Origin: Clytia hemisphaerica
Lineage: Eukaryota; Cnidaria; Hydrozoa; Leptothecata; Clytiidae
Direction: 5' to 3'
DNA length: 64,000 nucleotides
Assembly (NCBI GenBank): GCA_902728285.1
Contig: CACVBU010001358.1
Span: 3,248,067-3,312,066 of the forward strand
Under the pieces are notes generated by a model. It had not been told where the DNA came from and did no database searches. It saw only the letters and a list, made by a program, of their open reading frames with translations. Positions 57,534 through 64,000 of the stretch are shown one piece after another. Numbering within the stretch: the stretch's first letter is position 1; every line of letters begins with the position of its first letter. The position numbers and the translations under genes were made by a program.

Positions 57534-59377
57534 GACACGACATCTAAGCAGCGTGTTTTTAAAAACGTTTTGGCAGTCAAAAGTTTTTGGACAGAGACTA
57601 ATTTTCTAATTTGAAGTTTTTTACAAATTTGAGCTGAAAGTTCCCTTAAAAACACTCCCCTAAACACAAAATATGAGAAGCAAACAAAAGTCAAAATACT
57701 ATCTTACTCAAACAGGTTTATTTAGGATTCTTCAATAGCTTGACAGTTTGATACTCGTGACCTAAAAACTCCCCTTTCCATTTCAACCGCCATTACATTT
57801 TATTGCAAAACAAACAAAAAGGCCTGAACGAGACTTTATCTGATATTCCGATGGCGTATTGGCGGCCGCCCACGCTTTGCTCTACTAAAGGAGCGGGCCA
57901 ATATCCCATCGGAGAGGGATAGTAGTCATCCATTGATGTGCCGACAAGCTGTGATTGGTTATTTGTCTTGGTTATGGACGAAAAATGCATAATATTCCGT
58001 TTTAGGCCTAAAAATGTTCGTTAAATGTTTCTTATTTTCAGCATTTGTGAGTATTTATTTGGTGCAATTTCTTAAGAATTTTAGACCTCGAAGCCTTCTG
58101 TTCTTATGTGTGTTCATTTATGCCTTATGCGTTTTTGCATTATGGACGTTTTACCAGTTGTATTGCGTTATGTACTATACATTATATGCATTGTGGGTTA
58201 TGTATTATACATGCATAATGTGTTTTTGATATTGTGCGATGAGGTTAGTAGAAACCCCCCACCGCAAAAACAAAGTTTTGGTGCCGGCATTTCCCGACTC
58301 ATTCAAGAATCCGACTCTCGACTCAAGATTTCCGCGACTCATGACTCAAGCTTTCTGACTCGTGACTCGTGAGTCATACTGGTCATACCTAGACTTAGCC
58401 GGAATGGAGTTTTGAAAACCCGAGAGTAAAGTAGACCCGAGGGTATTAAGGTTGGCGGATAAGGGGTATGTGCGGACAGGACCTTAGAAAATCGAGCCTT
58501 AGAGAGCATTGACGTAATAATAAACACTGGGTAGCTTTTTAGAGAGAGACCAAATTTTACAAGATTTTAGAAAATCGTAAATTTTTCTACCCTAGAGAGA
58601 CTTACCGTGAAAATCACAGCTCAAAATCATATTTAGCCTTACGGGCTAGCCGTTACGGCTTTTTTTTACGCAGTTTTTGGTGAGGTACTCGCTGAATCAT
58701 ATTCTGACCTGTGATGACAAATCGCAATTCTATTCATTGCGCACACGGAATTCCGTGTTGCGCATCAACACAAACAATAAGTATGTTCTGAAAAATGACA
58801 TTTTATAGAAATATGTCATCAACGCTTTTAAAAAAGAGTCAGCGAGAATCATAACATAAAGAGCTTTCTATTATTAAATTTCGATTCCATTGAAGTAAAT
58901 TACCATTATTGATAGTTTAGTAAGTACTATTATACACTTGGGAATCATGTAGAAGATTTCTTTTGAACGAAACTCATTTCAATTACACTTGGAGGTTTCT
59001 GGGGAATTCATCATGTGTTCTGATACAATCTGCTAGACATTAATATGGTAATATTTGCTCTTCATCTTTGATTCTTTCGATGGTGATTAGATTGACACAT
59101 GCGCCATAAAATTTCTACACTCGGTGGTCAGAGGTCAGATATTTTCTTTGAAAACTCGGCATCTGATACTCAGGGTAAGAGAGACTAATTTGAACATTTC
59201 TGTTTTTTGTAACAAATATTTAAAAAACCTTCATAGAAGTTTACTTTGCGGGTTTTCGATTGTTCCCACCAAATTCCCGTACGCGGCTTTTTTCTTCTTT
59301 TCCACTTTAAGGCAAAATTGCTCCTATGTTTTGCGTTAAAAGAATAGTGGTTTGGAAATCGAGACTACTTTACGATA
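57534..59377. other. No gene seen; degenerate repeats
   Basis: A GACTC-rich minisatellite lies at about 58,290-58,375, and a degenerate G-tract MITE at about 58,436-58,615 (GAGGGTATTAAGGTTGGCGG, GGGGTATGTGCGGAC, CCTTAGAGAG). An imperfect palindrome CCGATGGCG...CCATCGG lies at about 57,848-57,915. Confidence 0.5.
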
Positions 59378-59706
59378 CTTTAATCGGATTTGATTTTTGC
59401 GAGATTAAATTTCGCGATCTCGCGAATTTTCCATTTTGCCATTATCGCGAAATTAAAACTCGCGAAGTTAAAACTCGCGAAAACGCGTGAGATTGCTGAG
59501 TCGCGAAATTAAATCCATCACGAAATTTTTAAAAACAAATTTTCGGCAGAGAATCCAGACAAAACTCTCTATTTGTGGTAAAAATGGCCATTTCCAGCTG
59601 CTCTGCGGCTCCTCTTTGCGAAGTTAAATCCACGTAAAATTTTTCAAAACTCTGACTCACGAAATTAAATCCAAAAAATTTCGCGCGAGATTTAATCCGA
59701 TTAAAG
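59378..59706. mobile_element. TA-flanked MITE, CTTTAATCGG / TTTCGCG family
   Basis: TIRs CTTTAATCGGATT(T/A)(G/A)A, then TCTCGCG/TTTTGCGAG blocks. TA lies at 59,376-59,377 and 59,707-59,708. The interior is full of CGCGAAATTAAA words. Non-coding. Confidence 0.8.
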
Positions 59707-59708
59707 TA

Positions 59709-60276
59709 AATGATTTTCCGGCAACACACTTACCCGACGTTTGCGACGAAGGAGACGTCTAGTATCTTCTATTTTCGGATGTGAACTTGGAAATTCATAA
59801 ATAATCTTGATAAATCTTTGCACTACGAATTGATGTAAAATTCTATAGCGTTTCTAATAGCATTTCAATTGACCGTCCTAACTGAGAAGTTAAACCATTC
59901 AATTCATACCTGCTTAACTATGATTGACGAAAATGGATCCGACTTGCGACTCATTATTTGGAAAATCTTGCCAAAATTTTCTAATTTGGTATTTTCTCAA
60001 CCCTACCGGGACCCATGGCGATGAATGAAAAGAAACCTGTCCAGTGGAACATCCGCGTATCGCTTTTTACCCAAATCTCCCAGGAATAAGACACTTTCCC
60101 GTTAACAAAATGAACTTATGTCATCAAAAGATCCGCATGGGCTGGAAAAAAACGAAAAGTTAACAACGGGCATTTATTAGGAACCTCAGACTGAATAAGT
60201 TGATTCAGGTATCCTCTTAGAATCACTCACTGTTTCCAGTACCTAAATCAAATATATATGCGTTAAAATATGTCCT
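59709..60276. other. No gene seen
   Basis: AT-rich DNA without recognisable features on either strand. Confidence 0.4.
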
Positions 60277-60418
60277 TTACAACCGGCACGCGGGCACGTC
60301 AAATTTTGGAGGGCACGTAGGCACGTGGGCACGTCGAGGCACTTGGGAACTTGGGCACGTCAAAAAAGTAGGGCAAGTGGGCACGCAGGGCACTTCACTT
60401 ATCGGACTCCCGGTGTAA
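60277..60418. repeat. Degenerate fourth copy of the GGCACGTC minisatellite
   Basis: GGGCACGTCAAATTTTGGAG then GGCACGTAGGCACGTGGGCACGTC and a diverged right edge CACTTCACTTATCGGACTCC, which aligns with GTCATTTAGCAGACTCC of the copies at 1-408 and 5,711-6,244. Confidence 0.75.
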
Positions 60419-60900
60419 ACAGTGGAAACATAAAAATTGGATGAGTGTCCACGGGGAATCAAAGTTACGAAAATTGCACGTGTCCGCAAGGGTCACAGAA
60501 GACAGAAGTGTGTCCGTTGTCCAGGGGGTCAAAAGCAGACACCAGAAAAAAAAACGTACACCCACAAAAAAATTTTCAGCCATAATCCAAGGGGTAATAT
60601 GGTAAATATAATGTATAGCCTATAGCTAAAACTACGTTGAGGACATACACAAGGAAGGGGTTCAGATTCCTTCCGGGAAAAATCATTGGCGTTATTAAGT
60701 AAGAGAGGTAAGGCCCTATCCATGTTGAGGATATAGGACATCCAGGGGGGTAATGTTATTTCTTTTCACAACGTCACACGTCCTAGAGGATGGGGAAAAT
60801 TTAACCTTGAAATCCAAGGGGTTGGAGAAAAATAGGGCTTGGACATCCCGGGCTTTAACAATTTTGAAAATGGATATCCTCAACGTGGGGGGTACGGATT
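60419..60900. other. No gene seen; truncated edge of the retrotransposon
   Basis: GTCC(A/G)...GGGG words recur but no protein is seen. Reverse transcriptase and integrase, expected here if the LTR element were complete, are absent. Confidence 0.5.
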
Positions 60901-61170
60901 TTAACTGGAAAAGCCCATTGCTTCAGTAGCAATGTTTTCAAGGACCAGAAACTTGTGACTTATTAAAATGTTACGTCCGATTCCAAGTTCCAGGTTTATG
61001 AATCCTTTCGTAAGAAGTGTCGTGCCCGATGCACTCATCAAAGTGATTTTCGATTTTCCATCAATACTCCTTTTAAGTTTTTTCATCATACTAACACTGA
61101 TGATAGAGACCAATGATCCACTGTCAATCAAAAAATTTATGTTTAAACTTCCAACAGAAACTTCAAGCAT
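60901..61170 (-). pseudogene. Retrotransposon aspartic protease, truncated
   Basis: Encodes FLIDSGSLVSIIS with the catalytic DSG triad of retropepsins, then LMSASGTTL and LGIGRN, and stops after TEAMGFSS where an (I/L)GxDFL motif would be expected. It is in the same frame as gag, following the gag TGA by five codons to this ATG. The element ends soon afterwards, so pol beyond the protease is missing. Confidence 0.8.
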
Positions 61171-61182
61171 TGGAAGGCCTAG

Positions 61183-62565
61183 TCACTTTGTAGTATCCTC
61201 CTGGTGTTGATTCTTGGACCGACAAAATTTTGAAATGTGTCCATTTTTTCCGCACGTATGGCATGTGATATTCCTGTATCGTTTGGTGCGACATTCTGCC
61301 TCTACATGTCCATTTCTCTTGCAGAAGGTGCAAGTCTTGCCGTTGCTGCGGTCTTTCGTTATTGAATTTAGTGATGATTTGACATTTTTGGTGATCTTCT
61401 TTAGCTGTTCGATCTGTCTTGTCATTGCCACTGGATCGAAGTCATTGTTGTCCATGACCTTGGAATGGGAAATACTTCTTCCATTGTTCATTAACAGCTG
61501 GCGTACCATGTCCTTTAATTCGCCATCCTGCTGGTTCGGTCGTTCAAGTGCATTCTTGAGCTGAATGAAACGTACAGCATCGTTGTACGTTTTTGGCTGC
61601 TTCATCTGAAGACGGTAGGCAAGTTCTGGCCTAAGATTTGCGGTGAGAATGTCTATCTTTGTGGTGTCAGGTGTTCCGAGCTCTTCAAACGATAGCTCGA
61701 GTCTCTCCAAGAAACTTTCAAGATCTTCACTTCCCTGTCGCTGCGTGTATAGGATAGCACGGTGCTTCGCAATATCTTCTGGCGAACAGAATTGATTTGT
61801 TATACGCTCTTTACATTGTTTGTAGTCCTTCTGGATTTCCAGAGGAATGGTGTTGTAGAAGGTCAGTGCTCTCTTCACCAGACAATTTGGCAAAATTAGA
61901 GCCTTTTGCAGCTCTGTCCATTCATTCAAAAGAGCATACCTCTCGTATTTGTTGAAGAATTGTTTTATGGTGAGCTTCTTGTCACCAAAGCATGGCAGAT
62001 CAGCTATTCTGGTGCTGAGGTGTGGACGATGGTCGATTGGTTGCGTTTGCTTCTGCCTTTGGTCAGCCATCATTTTCTCGAATACTGCCACGAGTCCTTC
62101 CGATTCACTTCCAGTACCGATTGGATTGACATGTCTTTCAACGTTCGGACTGTGTTTGCTTTCGGCAACTTGCTGGATTGAGTCAATCTTGTCACCGTCG
62201 TCCCCTCTTGGAAATAGATAATATTCATCTTCTTTGAGACCATTTAACTTGTTTTCTGTTTGGCTGCTGTCCATAACTGTTTTTATGGTTATTGGTACTT
62301 GGAAAGCCTTCTTTCTGTGATCCCTTTTTGAGGATGGATGTTGGAACGATGTCTTTGTTGACTCAGGAGTGTACAGCAAAGTTGAATTTTCAGCTGACGA
62401 TTCTCCTATTGCGAACGGTGTGTTTGACTGTTCCTTTTCAGCTTCTTCGTCTTCTTCGATTGAAGATAAGCTTGTTTTTGACTCGTTTTCTTCTTCTGCT
62501 GAGTAATCTGCTTCGTCTGGCACAGAGGTTAATCTTTTTCCTTTTCGAAACCACCTCTTACTCAT
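61183..62565 (-). CDS. LTR-retrotransposon Gag with two CCHC knuckles
   Basis: 460 aa. Residues 1-190 are acidic, Ser/Glu-rich and probably disordered. About 200-350 is a capsid-like helical region typical of Ty3-type gag (KQFFNKYERYALLNEW, LPNCLVKRALTFYNTIP, QRQGSEDLESFLERLELSFEEL). Two zinc knuckles follow: CTFCKRNGHVEAEC (412-425) and CHTCGKNGHISKFC (435-448), for RNA packaging. The frame ends AAG TGA CTA G and continues in the same frame into protease, a known leaky-stop context. Product: structural polyprotein of cytoplasmic virus-like particles. Confidence 0.88.
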   Translation of the reverse strand: MSKRWFRKGKRLTSVPDEADYSAEEENESKTSLSSIEEDEEAEKEQSNTPFAIGESSAENSTLLYTPESTKTSFQHPSSKRDHRKKAFQVPITIKTVMDSSQTENKLNGLKEDEYYLFPRGDDGDKIDSIQQVAESKHSPNVERHVNPIGTGSESEGLVAVFEKMMADQRQKQTQPIDHRPHLSTRIADLPCFGDKKLTIKQFFNKYERYALLNEWTELQKALILPNCLVKRALTFYNTIPLEIQKDYKQCKERITNQFCSPEDIAKHRAILYTQRQGSEDLESFLERLELSFEELGTPDTTKIDILTANLRPELAYRLQMKQPKTYNDAVRFIQLKNALERPNQQDGELKDMVRQLLMNNGRSISHSKVMDNNDFDPVAMTRQIEQLKKITKNVKSSLNSITKDRSNGKTCTFCKRNGHVEAECRTKRYRNITCHTCGKNGHISKFCRSKNQHQEDTTK

Positions 62566-62957
62566 TTTTTAGATATCACTTCTTGTATGATTGAATGCTT
62601 GTTTGAAAGCGTCTGTTTGTTTGAATGTGTCTATTTGTTTAGAAACAATTGCTTTGTTATCTAATCTATGTTGAGATAATTTCTCCATTGTTTATGTTTA
62701 CCTCATCTTGGGTACGATTTGGCTTATCTGTTTGTTTATCATTTGGCTCCTGTGCTGCATTGCTTGTTTCTTTGTTTTGGGCTATTACTTCATTCTCTTT
62801 GAAGTTTAGCTTTACATTTTTCAAATCTCTTTCTGCATTAATTATAATTGTTTCATTTGTGTTTGTCTCCATGGAAACGATAACTGGCTTCTCCTGAAGC
62901 TGCCTTCAAGTTTTACATAACTGATTCGCTGGGGGTTTTTCCTTGACCCCAGTTTCC
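62566..62957 (-). other. Retrotransposon 5' leader with a small open frame
   Basis: Upstream of gag on the minus strand. A 68-codon frame at 62,872-62,666 (METNTNETIIIN...) is hydrophilic, Asn/Glu-rich, with no domain; it may be an upstream ORF or chance. At 62,957-62,940 TGGAAACTGGGGTCAAGG directly follows ...ATATATCA, which fits a primer-binding site abutting an LTR end, though the tRNA was not identified. Confidence 0.45.
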
Positions 62958-64000
62958 ATGATATATTTATATATTTGCCTGTACTTCGTAATTGTACCTG
63001 GCTATTATTTTACCTTTTCCTAGGCTTCCGCTTTTATACTGTATTAATAGCTCTGCTGTTAACTTTCTTTATAATGTTTATTCAGGTGAACGTGAATATG
63101 AAGCAAAGACTCTCGAATATAGGGCCCTTCCGAAAGAATTTATTTCAATATCCTTGCCACCAGCGATCGCTCTCCGTCAAGGTGATCTGCTGTCCTTTGC
63201 AAATCGAATATGACGTCGTGTGAACTGTTTCGATATGGTATTGTCAATTACCGCATGCATCCGTGGTACCGAGACACCAGAGCACGACTTACAACCATCT
63301 ACAGCCAGCGCGCTGTATTACTTTTATAAATAAACTGTTATTTTTTTCTCCGATTTGTCACGCGTGTTTCCATTTTTGTTTATAGTTTTGTAAATATACT
63401 TTTCTGATATGTCATATGTGTTTCCATTTTATTTATTGTTTCTGCTGCCATATTCTTCCGACGGCATCATATGTTTGTGTATTAACTTCACATAGCCAAT
63501 TTTAAAACTACTTCTTGTATCATTCTCTATGATTCATATACTTCGTCGTGACCCTGACGCGGGGAGCTACAGGGTACTGTCCTTGCTCAAGGGAGCCCTG
63601 GAGCATGTTATAGTCTTGCTCATGACATTTCCATTGATTAAATTCCCATCAATCAAATTCTGACTACCTTTGAAGGTGTCGGTCTTCCATTTATAAACTT
63701 AAGTTCTCTTTATGTAACTCTCGGTTCCCCAGAACAGTACAACAGTCCAAGATCCATTAAGGATCTCGGTAGAACCTCCACTTGTTAGCCGAAGCTAACA
63801 AAACTGTCCTGGGGGTTCAGAATTAAATAGAGAGCAATAGAATGTGCTTTTTATAGATTTTTACTACAATGTCCTAAGTTCATAATGTCTAGTTCCATAT
63901 TAAAATTCCTTCTTTCTAATTAAATAGTTGCGGCTAGATACAAAGAATAACCTTCAGCATAATGCCGAAGGTGGGCCGTATTTCATATAGCTGCCTGACA
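62958..64000 (-). other. Probable LTR / promoter region of the retrotransposon
   Basis: Inferred from position 5' of gag and the CA|TGG junction at 62,957/62,958. Minus-strand TATA-like boxes TATAAAAG lie at about 63,321-63,328 and 63,029-63,037, and a minus-strand AATAAA at about 63,085. No second LTR is in the window, so the borders cannot be tested. Confidence 0.35.
63723..63818. repeat. Cloverleaf-like inverted-repeat structure
   Basis: Outer imperfect arms GGTTCCCCAGAACAGT and ACTGTCCTGGGGGTTC enclose two perfect 6-bp hairpins: AGATCC-ATTAA-GGATCT (63,750-63,766) and GTTAGC-CGAA-GCTAAC (63,784-63,799), the latter a TTCG loop on the minus strand. Confidence 0.6.

Noticed and set aside
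63541..63620. Possible self-cleaving ribozyme (CCTGACGCGGGGAGC)
   Set aside because: No hammerhead core (CTGANGA with GAAA) or other ribozyme signature could be completed.

Overview
The window looks like AT-rich nuclear DNA of an invertebrate animal. Genes have short GT-AG introns, and the families present (Helentron-type Helitrons with 2A peptides, HIRAN proteins, CUT-homeodomain proteins, a gag-bearing LTR element) are common in cnidarians, sponges and other early-branching or marine animals. The species cannot be named from sequence alone. I see no clear single-copy host gene. Almost everything recognisable is mobile DNA, nested several layers deep.

Layout. 1-6.7 kb: three dispersed copies of an 18-bp GGCACGTC minisatellite, a 42-bp and a 44-bp tandem array, and a TA-flanked MITE. 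6,727-37,685: one copy of a large Helentron-like element (2A peptide, cysteine protease, DUF6570-like domain, Rep-helicase, AP-type endonuclease, an 83-aa ORF and an RPA-like gene on the opposite strand). It is interrupted by a 16,294-bp TIR transposon (7,411-23,704) and a 1.3-kb MITE (29,710-31,032). At 37,686 a single N coincides with an abrupt end of homology. 38,036-46,405: a second copy of the Helentron-like element, lacking both insertions and with the protease-helicase core replaced by about 20 bp of filler. 46.4-60 kb: gene-poor DNA full of MITEs, tandem repeats, one integrase pseudogene and a nested pair of TIR elements. 60.9-64 kb: a truncated LTR retrotransposon on the minus strand (gag, protease start).

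The main discovery candidate is the 16.3-kb element. It has perfect 99-bp TIRs, a 6-bp AATAAA target duplication, and its empty site is present in the second Helentron copy, so its borders are exact. It carries three spliced genes whose exon phases agree: a 246-aa CUT-homeodomain protein with a C-terminal SUMO-interaction-like motif (minus strand), a 123-aa HIRAN-domain protein, and a 12-exon, 1,214-aa protein with a coiled coil, an RNase H-like DDE transposase-like core, a PHD-like finger and a SAP-like C-terminus. Long subterminal arrays of a TTCGATTAGTTCG-type motif lie inside both ends. I infer that the large protein mobilises the element and that the CUT-homeodomain protein may bind the subterminal arrays.

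Small elements are abundant. One is a hAT-like MITE family with G-tract ends and 8-bp target duplications. Another is a TA-flanked family with CTTTA and TTTCGCG ends. There is also a 1.5-kb TIR element with a foldback element inside it, and a tRNA-derived SINE within an intron. Many one-base homopolymer differences between the two Helentron copies, plus the N, suggest that part of the apparent tandem duplication and some frameshifts are assembly or consensus artefacts.
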